From: Hyella patelloides LEGE 07179
GTDB taxonomy: Bacteria; Cyanobacteriota; Cyanobacteriia; Cyanobacteriales; Xenococcaceae
Direction: 5' to 3'
Assembly (NCBI RefSeq): GCF_900659865.1
Contig: NZ_LR213809.1
Coordinates: 1 to 35,257 of the forward strand
Length of the DNA: 35,257 bases
Part shown: positions 1-8,670 of the stretch, in pieces
Numbering within the stretch: position 1 is the stretch's first letter
Layout of the letters: each line of letters begins with the position of its first letter
Translations under genes and position numbers: made by a program
The notes under the pieces: generated by a model
What the model was told of the DNA's origin: nothing
Database searches by the model: none
Seen by the model: the letters and a program-made list of their open reading frames with translations, nothing else

Positions 1-48
1 TTTTCTTAAATCGTAGCTATAGGGAGCAGGCATTATTTTTCTGTTTTG

Positions 49-81
49 GCGATCACGCAGTGGCAGGCTTCGCCTGATCGC
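49..81. repeat. Inverted repeat around a HIP1-like core
   Basis: GCGATCA at 49-55 is matched by TGATCGC at 75-81, with a small GGCTTCGCC hairpin inside the loop. This resembles the short palindromic elements scattered through cyanobacterial spacers. It lies in the 112 bases upstream of the truncated intron ORF, where no gene was seen. Its function is unknown and it may be only a dispersed repeat. Confidence 0.4.
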
Positions 82-112
82 TTTAATCTTAGCTGGTTTT
101 GTCCTAACTTAG

Positions 113-982
113 CCACGTATTGCTATACATACCTTGAAATCATATCAAGGGTCACTCCCTGGATTTGACTTTCTGGGTTTTAACATTAGGCAGTATCCAG
201 TAGGGAAATATCATTCTCGACGGGGTTACAAAACCCTTATTAAGCCCAGTAAAGATAGTCAAAAAGTACACTATCAAAGGCTACGACAGATTATTGATAA
301 ACGTAAAGCAGTATCTCAAGACGATTTGATTGCTGCTTTGAACCCGATTATCAAAGGATGGTCAAACTACTTTTCATCAGTCTGTAGTCAGAAAATCTTT
401 AACAGATTAGATGAACTTGTGTACCACAAACTCTGTCGATGGGCGAAACGTCGTCATCACAATAAATCGTGGCAATGGATATCCCGTAAATACTGGAAAA
501 CCATTGGTAACAATCACTGGTGTTTTGCTAGTAATGATTTCGATAAAAAGTACAAACTCTTTAACCATGCTGAGACAAAAATCATCAGACATACTAAGGT
601 TAAAGGCGTTGCTTCTCCTATGGATGGGAACTTGATTTACTGGAGTTCCAGATTGGGAAAAAATCCTCAAATGCCTCGAAGTAAGGCTTTTCTTCTTCGT
701 AAGCAGAAAGGGAAATGTAATAAGTGTGGATTGTATTTTCTCCAAGGAGACAGATTAGAACTCGACCATATTCTGCCCAAATCTAATGGGGGAACAAATC
801 GAAGGGATAATCTTCAACTTCTACATAAACACTGTCACCACTCAAAAACCAGAAAGGATATTCAAAATCTGGTTATCAATACAGGTACTCATGACAAGGG
901 CTGTACTACCGAGGAGCGGAGTGAAGGGAAACTTTCATGCTCCGTTTTGCAGACGAGTCGGAGAGGTGACTCTTCGGCTTAG
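113..982 (+). pseudogene. Group II intron maturase, 5'-truncated (RT tail, maturase domain, HNH)
   Basis: This is the C-terminal part of a group II intron-encoded reverse transcriptase/maturase. The frame is open from just after a stop at 110-112. Its only initiator is a TTG at 134, and the residues before it (HTL) still match the usual context upstream of the PGFDFLGFNIRQ block, so the gene was cut rather than started here. The remainder shows that block, a maturase X/GIIM region (about residues 65-121 counted from the TTG) and a C-terminal HNH endonuclease with CNKCG (C195, C198), LDH (D211, H212) and CHH near residue 234. The RT palm with its YADD catalytic motif is absent, so reverse transcription and mobility in cis should be lost. 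The stop codon lies inside intron domain VI. The junction of the truncation is near 110-130; the sequence before it does not encode RT. Confidence 0.85.
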
Positions 983-990
983 TTCAACCT
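914..990 (+). mobile_element. 3' end of a group II intron (domains V and VI)
   Basis: Bases 914-949 fold as a domain V-like hairpin: it begins GAGCGGAG with the AGC triad near 915, has a GGAAA loop, and returns through GCTCCG. Domain VI follows: 956-965 pair with 970-979 (ten pairs, two of them G-T) across a GTGA tetraloop, and an unpaired A near 981 is the likely branch point. The intron should end within about 988-992. The 3' exon junction lies only about 20 bases from the convergent stop codon of the flavodiiron gene. The RNA 3' end looks intact although the 5' part of the element is gone. Confidence 0.75.
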
Positions 991-1012
991 ATTTTCGCCG
1001 TTTCACCAACGT

Positions 1013-2740
1013 CTAATAGCGATCGCCTGATTTGCGATGGTGAACGGCGGTAACACCTTCAGATTGTAAAAGTTTGCCTAGATCTGCGGTAGCGTAAATT
1101 AACCAATGATCGCCACACTCCATTTTATTAGCAATACGACATTCTACATAAGCTAAGGCATCACTAAGAATGGGACAACCGTTATTTGCGGTTTCTAACT
1201 CCACATCTTGAAAACGATCTTCTCCTGGTGCAAAAGGTTTTAAAAATTGCTTCATCAAACCAATATGATTTCCTTGCTGAAGAATATTTAAGACGAAAGA
1301 ATTACCCTTGTGCAATAAAGACTCGATCGCTCTTTCTTTGGCAACTGCTATGGTTAGCCCAGGAGGATTAAAGGTGGCTTGGGATACCCAAGAGGCTAAC
1401 ATTGCTCCTGAAAGTTCTTCTTGTTTGGTGGTGACAACACATAATGAGCCGACAATTCTACCTAATGCTTGTTCGGTACGTGCTGTTTGTGATGTTCCGC
1501 TAACGGTTTTTGGTTTACGAGCGCGTTGGGCTTTTTTCAAAGCTTGAGCAAAATCTGTCCCTGCTTCTTCACAGGATTTCAAAACAGCATCGGTGGGCTT
1601 AAATTTAACTCTAATCGGCTCAAAACCAAAGCTATAACCAGCGTTACGGAATTTACTTTCTAAGATATCAATGGCTTCACCACTCCAGCCAAAAGAGCCA
1701 AATACCCCAGCTAATTTGGTTTTATTGGTGTTGGCTAACACAGTCCCCAAAGCGGTTTGTATCTGAGTGGGTGCGTGTCCTCCCAAAGTAGGTGAACCCA
1801 TGATAAAACCACTAGCATTTTCCACTGCTTGCTTAATAGTATCGGGGTCGGCAAATTCTGCGTTAATTGATTCTACCCTAACTCCTGCTTTACTAATACC
1901 TCTTGCGATCGCCTGTGCTATAGTAGTAGTGTTTCCATAGGCAGAAGCGTAGATTAAAGCTGCGCTAATAGAAAGCTCTTTTTGATTACTCAGCCAGGTT
2001 TGATAATCGCTTGTTAGTTCTTTCAAGCTGTATTTTACTAAACATCCGTGACCTACAGCGTATATTTTGGCTGATTTTTCGGCGATTTTTTCTAAAGCGG
2101 TTTTAACTTGCTTGGCGTGAGGAGCCATAATGCAATCGAAATAGTAACGACGATCCTCAGTATCTACTGTCCAGCCTTCATCAAAAACGCGATCGCCACA
2201 AACGTGCATTCCAAACAATTTATCTGTATATAATACCCCCGTAACAGGATCGTAAGTACACATCAAATCTGGATAACGAGGATTAGGAGTCAAGATAAAT
2301 TCTAGATTATGACCCTGACCTAAATCGAGAGTATCCTCTTTTTTAATGACTGTGATATTTAATTCTTGGTCTTCCAGAATTTTTTGTAAGGAAATCGCAG
2401 CAGGATTAGAACAAACAATAGTTAACTGAGGCGCAATTTCTAGCAGCTTGGTTAAAGTACTGGCGCGATTAGGGTTAATATGTCCCAGAATAATATAGTC
2501 TAGCTGTTGTGGAGCGATTCTTTCTTTTAGCGCATTGAGAAAAATATCTGTAAACGATTCTCCAGGAATATCAACTAAAGCCTTTTTATCTCCTTCAATA
2601 AGATAAGAATTAGCTGTAGTCCCTTTTTGCAAAGAATATTCTATTTCAAATTTTAAACGATCCCAAGTACGCGATCGCAGTACGCGAGTATCATCTGCAA
2701 CGGGAAATACCTGCACATCTTTAGCTCGATCTTTTGACAT
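1013..2740 (-). CDS. flv1: Diflavin flavodiiron protein, Flv1/Flv2 type with altered metal site
   Basis: Cyanobacterial class C flavodiiron protein. These proteins pass electrons from photosystem I to oxygen, usually as heterodimers. The 575 residues contain a metallo-beta-lactamase-like domain (about 30-250), a flavodoxin domain (about 255-400, YASAYGNTTT loop) and a C-terminal flavin reductase domain (about 425-575, ending in the SGDRY tail). The canonical diiron motif HxExDH is replaced by HINPNR (residues 87-92). The later His of LHWPD is Arg in NPRYPD, and the next ligand Asp is Lys in TDKLFG. Such changes define the Flv1/Flv2 group, which works with a canonical Flv3 or Flv4 partner. No partner gene is in the window. 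Flv1 is preferred because Flv2 normally lies beside flv4, but Flv2 is possible. Its stop is about 20 bases from the convergent intron remnant. Confidence 0.88.
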   Translation of the reverse strand: MSKDRAKDVQVFPVADDTRVLRSRTWDRLKFEIEYSLQKGTTANSYLIEGDKKALVDIPGESFTDIFLNALKERIAPQQLDYIILGHINPNRASTLTKLLEIAPQLTIVCSNPAAISLQKILEDQELNITVIKKEDTLDLGQGHNLEFILTPNPRYPDLMCTYDPVTGVLYTDKLFGMHVCGDRVFDEGWTVDTEDRRYYFDCIMAPHAKQVKTALEKIAEKSAKIYAVGHGCLVKYSLKELTSDYQTWLSNQKELSISAALIYASAYGNTTTIAQAIARGISKAGVRVESINAEFADPDTIKQAVENASGFIMGSPTLGGHAPTQIQTALGTVLANTNKTKLAGVFGSFGWSGEAIDILESKFRNAGYSFGFEPIRVKFKPTDAVLKSCEEAGTDFAQALKKAQRARKPKTVSGTSQTARTEQALGRIVGSLCVVTTKQEELSGAMLASWVSQATFNPPGLTIAVAKERAIESLLHKGNSFVLNILQQGNHIGLMKQFLKPFAPGEDRFQDVELETANNGCPILSDALAYVECRIANKMECGDHWLIYATADLGKLLQSEGVTAVHHRKSGDRY

Positions 2741-3154
2741 AAGACCTACTGAACCTCTTGCTATAAGATCTCTAACCTATCTTAAGTGTACCTTTCTCAC
2801 TGCCTGATAGTTGGAGAGGAAGTCAAATATATCAGATTTGTAATGGTCTATCAGTGATTGACAAAGAAAAGCCAGCTTACTCATTATTTAGTCATAACAA
2901 AGATATTATTTGTAGTTTTTTTCTGTTTGCACACAGCTTCGCGGAGCTCTTCGAGATTGGCTATAAATGACTATAATCAAACAAATTCATTTAAGTATTT
3001 TCTTGAGGAAATTATCTGTGGAATGTCAGTTTAAGGTTAGCAAATATCAATTGCAACCCAATAACGTAATTAAAAACTAAATTTGCCCACCCTAACTTTA
3101 TGCTTACTAACAACTAACAATCAGCAACTAACTAACTGATAAGGTGATAACTGT
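2741..3154. other. Spacer between flv and gun4
   Basis: This 414-base AT-rich spacer holds the promoter region of the flavodiiron gene and the downstream region of gun4. I see no ORF or RNA gene. An AGCTTCGCGGAGCT snap-back near 2936-2949 and runs of TAACTAAC-like simple sequence at about 3108-3137 are the only structure. Confidence 0.5.
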
Positions 3155-3844
3155 TCATTGTTTAGACCAAGCTGGATGATTTAAAATAGCGTTGATAACC
3201 CGCACTCCCCTTAACTGGTTAGATAAAGGAAGATGACCTTGAGGCGCACTTAAATCCCAAATAAACTCATTAGGGTAGCGAGTCCAGTTGTTACCATCTT
3301 TCCACTTAATTTTTGGCCAAAGTTTAGTAAAGTCTTTACCTACAGAAATCCAGATTTTTCTTTGTACGGAAAATCCAAATTTACCTTCTGAGTGAACCCG
3401 CCACAACCAATCTATTGTCTGTAAATCGGTAATAGGAAAACTACTTACTTCCGTAAAATAGAGCCATTTGCGCTCCATAGCCGAAGAGCCTGCTAATTCA
3501 CATAATTTTTGAATAGTGACTACATCTGCTTGCTGAAAATCTTGTTGTGCTAGAAGCTGTTGCAGATTAGTGTAGTCAATATTTTTATCTGATACCAAAG
3601 GAACAACGCCCTGGGGAAAATTGGTTTGCAAAAATTTCTTGGTTTCGGGAGTATTGGCTTGATAAAGAGCTTGATAAGCTTTGCCTATAGCTAGATTTAC
3701 AGGATTACCTTGACAAGAAGACATCCATATCATTAAAGACTGGTATCCAGACTCACCAGTTTCCACAAGCTGAGGAATCAGTTTGAGTTGATTTTTTTCT
3801 GATTCTGATTTCAATTTAGAACTCAGATTGTTAATATCCTGCAT
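3155..3844 (-). CDS. gun4: Gun4, porphyrin-binding activator of magnesium chelatase
   Basis: Gun4 binds protoporphyrin IX and Mg-protoporphyrin and stimulates magnesium chelatase through ChlH, controlling entry into the chlorophyll branch. The C-terminal half carries the GUN4 core signature: GKFGFSVQRKIW, then KDFTKLWPKIKWK, then WDLSAPQGHLPLSNQLRG. The N-terminal half is the helical extension seen in cyanobacterial Gun4. The protein aligns along its length with what I remember of Synechocystis Sll0558. I chose the ATG at 3844 (MQDINNLSS, 229 residues) because it matches that protein's length. A possible upstream start at 3907 would add 21 residues (MQAFFEYFYW) that do not look like Gun4. The gene is divergent from pdhA. 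Many cyanobacteria also have paralogous GUN4-domain proteins, but the full-length match favours the true orthologue. Confidence 0.88.
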   Translation of the reverse strand: MQDINNLSSKLKSESEKNQLKLIPQLVETGESGYQSLMIWMSSCQGNPVNLAIGKAYQALYQANTPETKKFLQTNFPQGVVPLVSDKNIDYTNLQQLLAQQDFQQADVVTIQKLCELAGSSAMERKWLYFTEVSSFPITDLQTIDWLWRVHSEGKFGFSVQRKIWISVGKDFTKLWPKIKWKDGNNWTRYPNEFIWDLSAPQGHLPLSNQLRGVRVINAILNHPAWSKQ

Positions 3845-4086
3845 ACACTTATAATTTGCTCTGGAGCTACATCCGATCCAGTAAAAATATTCAAAAAAAG
3901 CCTGCAATTTAATTTTGCTCGACTATAATTGTTGTCAAATCCAATCCTACCATGATTAATAAAGCATCAGAGACAGATCGTCAAAGGCAATAAATTAGAA
4001 TTTGCCCCATCTCTAAAGATAACTTGTAGGTGCTTGTTTTATGATTGAATAGATATTTACGATTTATTTTAGACACTACAGAACCT

Positions 4087-5118
4087 ATGGTTGCTGAAAG
4101 AACTGTACCCAAATTTGACCGCTCCTCTATCAAAATTACTAAAGAAGAAGGTTTAATGCTCTATGAAGATATGGTTTTAGGACGGTTGTTTGAAGATAAG
4201 TGTGCTGAGATGTACTATCGCGGTAGAATGTTTGGCTTTGTCCATCTTTATAATGGTCAAGAGGCTGTTTCTACTGGTGTAATTAGAGCTTTGCGTCGTG
4301 ATGAAGATTTTGTAAGTAGTACTTATCGCGATCACGTTCATGCTTTAAGTGCTGGTGTTCCCGCAAGAGAGGTTATGGCAGAGCTATTTGGAAAAGCAAC
4401 AGGCTGTAGTAAAGGTCGTGGTGGTTCGATGCATATGTTTTCGGCAGAACACAATCTTTTAGGAGGTTATGCTTTTGTTGCCGAAGGTATTCCTGTAGCA
4501 ATGGGCGCAGCATTCCAATCTAAGTATCGTCGCGAAGCTCTCAAAGATAATAATGCAGATCAAGTAACTACTTGTTTCTTTGGTGATGGTGCAAGTAACA
4601 ATGGTCAGTTTTTTGAATGCTTAAATATGTCCGCATTATGGAAACTGCCGATTATTTATGTAGTAGAGAATAATAAATGGGCGATTGGCATGGCTCACGA
4701 TCGCGCTACTTCTCAACCAGAAATTTATAAAAAAGCTAGTGTCTTTGATATGGAAGGCTATGAAGTAGACGGGATGGATGTCTTAGCTGTACGTGATGTG
4801 GCTCAAAAAGCGATCGCTCGCGCCCGTGCTGGAGAAGGACCTACTCTGATTGAAGCTCTAACCTATCGTTTTCGCGGTCATTCCCTCGCCGATCCTGATG
4901 AATTGCGTTCGGAAAAGGAAAAAGAGTTTTGGGCTTCTAAAGACCCAATTAAGAAGCTAGCAAAAGATCTAACTAATATGGGTTTGGTGGTGTCAGAAGA
5001 ATTAAAAGCGATTGAGGAGAAAGTACAGGCGATCGTTAATGATGCTGTAGAATTTGCGGAAAATAGCCCCGAACCCGATCCTGATGAATTGCGTCGTTAT
5101 GTTTTTGCCGAAGACTAG
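4087..5118 (+). CDS. pdhA: Pyruvate dehydrogenase E1 component, alpha subunit
   Basis: The E1 alpha subunit works with the beta subunit to decarboxylate pyruvate on thiamine diphosphate and pass the acetyl group to the E2 lipoyl domain. The thiamine-diphosphate motif is present: GDG at residues 166-168 and NN at 195-196 in the segment ending YVVENN. The [14 protein letters not shown] and [18 protein letters not shown] blocks are typical of E1 alpha. The ATG at 4087 ([10 protein letters not shown], 343 residues) fits known cyanobacterial PdhA starts. A TTG at 4045 would add 14 residues and is unlikely. The gene is followed by a hairpin. As is usual in cyanobacteria, pdhB and E2 are not adjacent. 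Confidence 0.95.
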   Translation: MVAERTVPKFDRSSIKITKEEGLMLYEDMVLGRLFEDKCAEMYYRGRMFGFVHLYNGQEAVSTGVIRALRRDEDFVSSTYRDHVHALSAGVPAREVMAELFGKATGCSKGRGGSMHMFSAEHNLLGGYAFVAEGIPVAMGAAFQSKYRREALKDNNADQVTTCFFGDGASNNGQFFECLNMSALWKLPIIYVVENNKWAIGMAHDRATSQPEIYKKASVFDMEGYEVDGMDVLAVRDVAQKAIARARAGEGPTLIEALTYRFRGHSLADPDELRSEKEKEFWASKDPIKKLAKDLTNMGLVVSEELKAIEEKVQAIVNDAVEFAENSPEPDPDELRRYVFAED

Positions 5119-5150
5119 ATTCAATTATCAGAAAGAGATTGAGACTTTCA

Positions 5151-5182
5151 TAAGGTGGGCAATGCCCACTTTACAATTTTCT
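5151..5182 (+). terminator. Hairpin downstream of pdhA
   Basis: GTGGGC (5155-5160) and GCCCAC (5164-5169) pair across an AAT loop, and flanking TAAG/TTTA extends the stem to about ten pairs including one G-T. A short T-rich stretch follows. It sits 30 bases after the pdhA stop, so it can serve as a terminator. The same GTGGGC...GCCCAC element recurs elsewhere in the window (15392-15437), so it is also a dispersed repeat. Confidence 0.55.
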
Positions 5183-5249
5183 AGAAAACTAAAATTACAC
5201 AACAATCTCAATCTTTTAGATATAAACAATAGCTGAAGTAGCAACTATC

Positions 5250-5936
5250 TTAATTTTCACTTAGTAAATCAACTAATTTTTTCTTATTTAATTTTCCGTA
5301 ATTAGTTAATTTGCGCTTTTTAGCTATTTTCTTTAACTCTGTAACGGTTAAGCTATTTAAAACTTGTGAATTTTTAAGATCATCGGGTATGGATTGGGGA
5401 GTTAAATAAAACACTTTTTCCAAGGCTTGTAATTTTTTACCTTTTGTAATACCGCATTTCAAGTTAGTAATGGGACTTAAATCTTGCCAATATTGGCGAG
5501 GTGCTTCATCAATCCGATTAGTGGCTACGGGAATTTTTACCCCTTTTAAATTAGTATTTGGTTGTTCGACAAGATATTCTAATGCAGATTTAATTTCATC
5601 TCTCGAAGCAGTTGATAAATTAATTTTAGGAATTGCTTCACCCGCAAGCATTTTAGTGACTTTCTCAGTAGCTTCACTATTGTCAGCAATGATACACCAA
5701 ACTTTTTCTAATCCTGCTGCTTCTGCTACGGCATAAACAAAATAATTGCCAATAATTTGATATTCGTCTTCAGCTATTTCTTTAACAATTAAAGGTATCC
5801 AGTTTCTACCATCTGTATTACTCAATTCTTTTGCCGTAGCATTAATTAAGTATTCCGAAGTATTAGTTACATCACCAGATTCGATAATATCTAAATCGAG
5901 ATACATTAAATTGCCAACATCACTCAAATTACTCAT
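5250..5936 (-). CDS. ParB-like protein with C-terminal Rho-N/SAP-like motif
   Basis: Probable partner of the ParA-like protein encoded just upstream; the two genes overlap by four bases (ATGA), so they are translationally coupled. Residues about 45-85 (WIPLIVKEI through YQIIGNYFVYAVAEAAGLEKVWCIIAD) resemble the ParB/Srx fold core, where the usual GxxR is replaced by GNYF. The C-terminus (LTVTELKKIAKKRKLTNYGK then KKKLVDLL) matches the short helix-extended-helix of Rho-N/SAP-type nucleic-acid-binding motifs. No helix-turn-helix DNA-binding domain typical of plasmid ParB is visible. The middle (about 95-185) is not recognised. A DNA-binding adaptor for the ParA/nuclease-like protein is an inference. 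Confidence 0.6.
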   Translation of the reverse strand: MSNLSDVGNLMYLDLDIIESGDVTNTSEYLINATAKELSNTDGRNWIPLIVKEIAEDEYQIIGNYFVYAVAEAAGLEKVWCIIADNSEATEKVTKMLAGEAIPKINLSTASRDEIKSALEYLVEQPNTNLKGVKIPVATNRIDEAPRQYWQDLSPITNLKCGITKGKKLQALEKVFYLTPQSIPDDLKNSQVLNSLTVTELKKIAKKRKLTNYGKLNKKKLVDLLSEN

Positions 5937-7333
5937 TGTAAAAAATACTCCTTAGCTAATTCTGCATAATAACTGTAAGCAATTTTATTTTTGTAAGCAG
6001 CAGGAATTTTTTCAAAAGCTGCATACCCTATATATGCATTACTTGGTAGTTCAAATATTTTGATACCTGTTTTAGACTCTAAGTAAGGACTTAAATCTAA
6101 TCCAGATTCTTTTTTAACTTGTTGAATAATTTTTTTTATAGCATTTGTTGCTTTAATTCTTGCTGCATCTGTTATTTTTTCTCCATTAAAGAAAATCGGT
6201 AAAGCTGTTGCACCCCATTCTAATCCTTGAGTTTTCTCCTGTCGAGTTTTTTGGATTTCTGGAATATATTTCTTAATGGTTACTGCTGCATTTTCTAACG
6301 AGCAGATATTATTATGCTTGGTAGGAATTAAGACGACATCAGAAGCATAAACAGCACTGATACTGTAAAATCTCCAGTTGGGAGAAGCATCAATTAAGAT
6401 ATAGTCATAATCGTTTTTTAAAGTTTCTAATTTTTTTCTTAAACTATGAGTACTAAGTTCCGTTTTTAATTTATCTTCAGGAATGTTAGCTAGCTGTAGA
6501 TCGACAGGAAGAACATCAAAACTGAAAGTGATTACATTATTTTTACTTTTAAATTTTTTAGTATATGGAACAATAGCATTTTTCAAATTGATGCTATTTT
6601 TTTTATCTTTTAGGCACTCATATAGTGAAGTTTTGCCTGCTTGAATACCTAAAGAATTAGTTAAATCTTGTTGATTGGGGTCGAAATCAATAATTAAAAC
6701 TTTTTTCTTGTGTCTGGTTAAAACAGCAGCTAAATTAATGACAGTGGTTGTTTTACCAACACCTCCCTTATTATTGTAAACAGCAATAGTTAAGGCTTTT
6801 GGTGTGTTTTTAATTCTCTTTCTAATTCGATCAGTTAGTTCGTCAATATTATCGGGTTTAATATCTAAACACGGTGTTGCGGGATAAATTGTTTTACCAT
6901 GTTTTCTAAACAATTGAATGTGCTTGGAGTTAGTAATGATACCCCATTGCACGCTTTTACAATTAGGTGCGAGTAAATATTTTTTTATTTGCTTAACTGT
7001 TGCTTTATAACTTGTACTATTATAAGTAAGATCGATATCTCTTCCTTTTAATTCAACTAAAACATGAGGACTTGCTTGAGTGTTTAGAAAAATATTTTCA
7101 TCAGTGTTATGTCTGAGTGCATAATCAACCTTTTGATGACCTTTACCTGTTCCAAACTCAGGAACTCTTTCTTCTAAACTAAAGCCTAACGCATCAAAAA
7201 AAGGTGTTACTATAAAATTATTATTTACAATAGCTTCTGGTGCATCTTTAGGTAAAGCTACCAATGCACTTCGTAAAGTATTTGCTTCTGGTCGATCACC
7301 TTTTATATCTTCTCTCGTTATTGCTTGTATCAT
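5933..7333 (-). CDS. HsdR-N/PD-(D/E)xK-like domain fused to ParA ATPase
   Basis: This protein joins two modules. Residues about 10-175 resemble the N-terminal domain of type I restriction HsdR subunits: an acidic residue in HQKVDYAL (D70), then VLVELKG (E94, K96), then Q115 in KQIKKYL, which together fit a PD-(D/E)xK nuclease core. Residues about 180-466 are a ParA/MinD-type ATPase with deviant Walker A KGGVGKTTT (189-197), Walker A' IDFDPNQQD (215-223) and Walker B ILIDASPNW (312-320). ParA proteins move DNA cargo by ATP-dependent nucleoid binding, usually with a ParB. The gene overlaps the ParB-like gene downstream. It lies between housekeeping genes and is lysine-, asparagine- and isoleucine-rich, suggesting an acquired module. 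Whether the nuclease-like domain cuts DNA or only binds it cannot be told from sequence. Confidence 0.75.
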   Translation of the reverse strand: MIQAITREDIKGDRPEANTLRSALVALPKDAPEAIVNNNFIVTPFFDALGFSLEERVPEFGTGKGHQKVDYALRHNTDENIFLNTQASPHVLVELKGRDIDLTYNSTSYKATVKQIKKYLLAPNCKSVQWGIITNSKHIQLFRKHGKTIYPATPCLDIKPDNIDELTDRIRKRIKNTPKALTIAVYNNKGGVGKTTTVINLAAVLTRHKKKVLIIDFDPNQQDLTNSLGIQAGKTSLYECLKDKKNSINLKNAIVPYTKKFKSKNNVITFSFDVLPVDLQLANIPEDKLKTELSTHSLRKKLETLKNDYDYILIDASPNWRFYSISAVYASDVVLIPTKHNNICSLENAAVTIKKYIPEIQKTRQEKTQGLEWGATALPIFFNGEKITDAARIKATNAIKKIIQQVKKESGLDLSPYLESKTGIKIFELPSNAYIGYAAFEKIPAAYKNKIAYSYYAELAKEYFLQ

Positions 7334-7755
7334 TATCTATACTGGCTCATTTATTCCCATATTATTCTTTTGTAATATAGAAAACATCAGAGCTATTTCT
7401 GAAGAACCAATATAATTAATTCTTGAAGTTTAGGTAAATACTACAAAAAATTAAGAAATTCAGGTTGAACAAATGATGTAGATTTTATTATAACGATCTA
7501 GATTAGATTGGCGATCGCTGCTAAAGTACTAAAAGCAGATTATCTCAATCTCTAAAGTTGATTTGACAATTAAAACAATCGCTATTTCGCTCTTTATATT
7601 CTTTTATTGTATTGTATGTTATGAGGTAAATTGTAATCAGCTATATCAGTAATCATTTATTAGCAATCGTGCGCTTAATTGGTTATGAAATAATGTGTTT
7701 TTTGAGTATTTTATTCAAATATTCCACTTTAGTTAATTCAAACTAACATTAAAAT
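7334..7755. other. Divergent promoter spacer
   Basis: This 422-base, very AT-rich spacer separates the divergent ParA-like gene and the Spx/ArsC-like gene and should hold both promoters. A HIP1 site lies near 7511. No ORF of useful length and no RNA gene were seen. Confidence 0.45.
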
Positions 7756-8136
7756 ATGACACTCAAAGTTTACGGTATTCCCAATTGTGGAACTTGCAAA
7801 AAAGCGATGCAATGGCTAGACAAGAATGATGTCGCTTATGAATTTATTAACACTAAAGAAAATCCTCCCAGTAAAGAAAAAATAGCCAATTGGGTAAATA
7901 CTTTAGGCTTTAAACCAATGCGCAATACTTCAGGAAAGTCTTATCGTGCTTTGGGCGAACAAAGAAATACCTGGGAAAGCGATCTCGCTAGCGAGGCACT
8001 GCGCGATCGCTGGATTACCGAATTTAGTCAAGATGCAATGTTATTAAAACGTCCTTTATTTGTCAAAAATGAGCAAGCAATATTAGTTGGTTTTAGAGCT
8101 TCAGAAGAAGAATTAAAAACTAAATTACTAGATTAA
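7756..8136 (+). CDS. ArsC/Spx-family thioredoxin-fold protein
   Basis: A 126-residue protein of the ArsC/Spx/YffB family. It opens with the beta strand KVYGIPNC and a CGTC redox pair (C11, C14), followed by the helix KKAMQWLD. The later RPLFVKNEQAILVGF segment is the conserved cis-proline region of this family. Members include glutaredoxin-type arsenate reductases, Spx regulators and proteins of unknown role. There is no ars operon around it, so arsenate reduction is not supported by context, and Spx-type RNA polymerase binding has not been reported to my knowledge for such cyanobacterial forms. The ATG at 7756 follows an AT-rich leader without a clear ribosome binding site. Confidence 0.8.
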   Translation: MTLKVYGIPNCGTCKKAMQWLDKNDVAYEFINTKENPPSKEKIANWVNTLGFKPMRNTSGKSYRALGEQRNTWESDLASEALRDRWITEFSQDAMLLKRPLFVKNEQAILVGFRASEEELKTKLLD

Positions 8137-8228
8137 AAAACTAGAATATTGATTTTTTTAAGCAAATAATTTTTGAGAAAATAAACTATCAATAATATTA
8201 AGGCAATCTAACCAAAACAATAGTGTTT

Positions 8229-8492
8229 TTAAACTGCACTTTTGATGTTCCAGATACAAGACATTCCCGCAGGAAAAGTAACCAAATCTCCTTTACCCAT
8301 AGTTACTGGCTCTCCCTCATCAGGAGTAACTACTACATCTCCTTCAAGAAAATAGCAAGTTTCAGCTTCTCCATAGTTCCAAGGAAATTCCGAGGTTTCT
8401 TTAGTCCAAATAGACCAATCAAAAACTCCTAATTGTTGTAACCTTTCTTGGCTGGGTTGGTGTTCGATAGTAATGGTTTGAATCGAAGGCAT
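8229..8492 (-). CDS. DUF861-type small cupin with premature stop
   Basis: A single-domain cupin of the DUF861 (EutQ-like, cupin_3) family. It has the WSIWTKE, FPWNYGEAETCYFLEGDVVVT and GKGDLVTFPAGMSCIWN blocks, with acidic and Cys residues where other cupins have metal ligands. The ATG at 8492 (MPSIQTITIE) is the likely start; a TTG at 8504 would add four residues. The frame stops at TAA (8229-8231) after CIWNIKSAV. Beyond this stop the same frame reads KHYCFG and then TAG at 8208-8210. Homologues, as I remember them, end in a conserved KHY-F tail, so one base change (AAA to TAA) seems to have removed it. The role of the family is unclear; a small-molecule-binding or enzymatic function is possible. 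Confidence 0.75.
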   Translation of the reverse strand: MPSIQTITIEHQPSQERLQQLGVFDWSIWTKETSEFPWNYGEAETCYFLEGDVVVTPDEGEPVTMGKGDLVTFPAGMSCIWNIKSAV

Positions 8493-8670
8493 AATTTGTA
8501 TCAATTAATTTTTTTAAGACAAAAACTTCGAGAACAATCTAAATTATCCTCAAACTGGATGATTTAGAAAGAGGGAATAAATAAAAGTTAGAGACTTATC
8601 AGCGAATGTTGAATAGTGCCAAAACCTATAACCTTAGATATTTACTCAATCCCTCATGATTCTTTACTAC

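Noticed and set aside
3845-3907. Upstream ATG extension of gun4
   Set aside because: The extra 21 residues do not resemble Gun4, and the internal ATG gives the usual length.
4045-4086. TTG-initiated N-terminal extension of pdhA
   Set aside because: The 14 added residues are not part of known PdhA proteins; the ATG at 4087 matches the family start.
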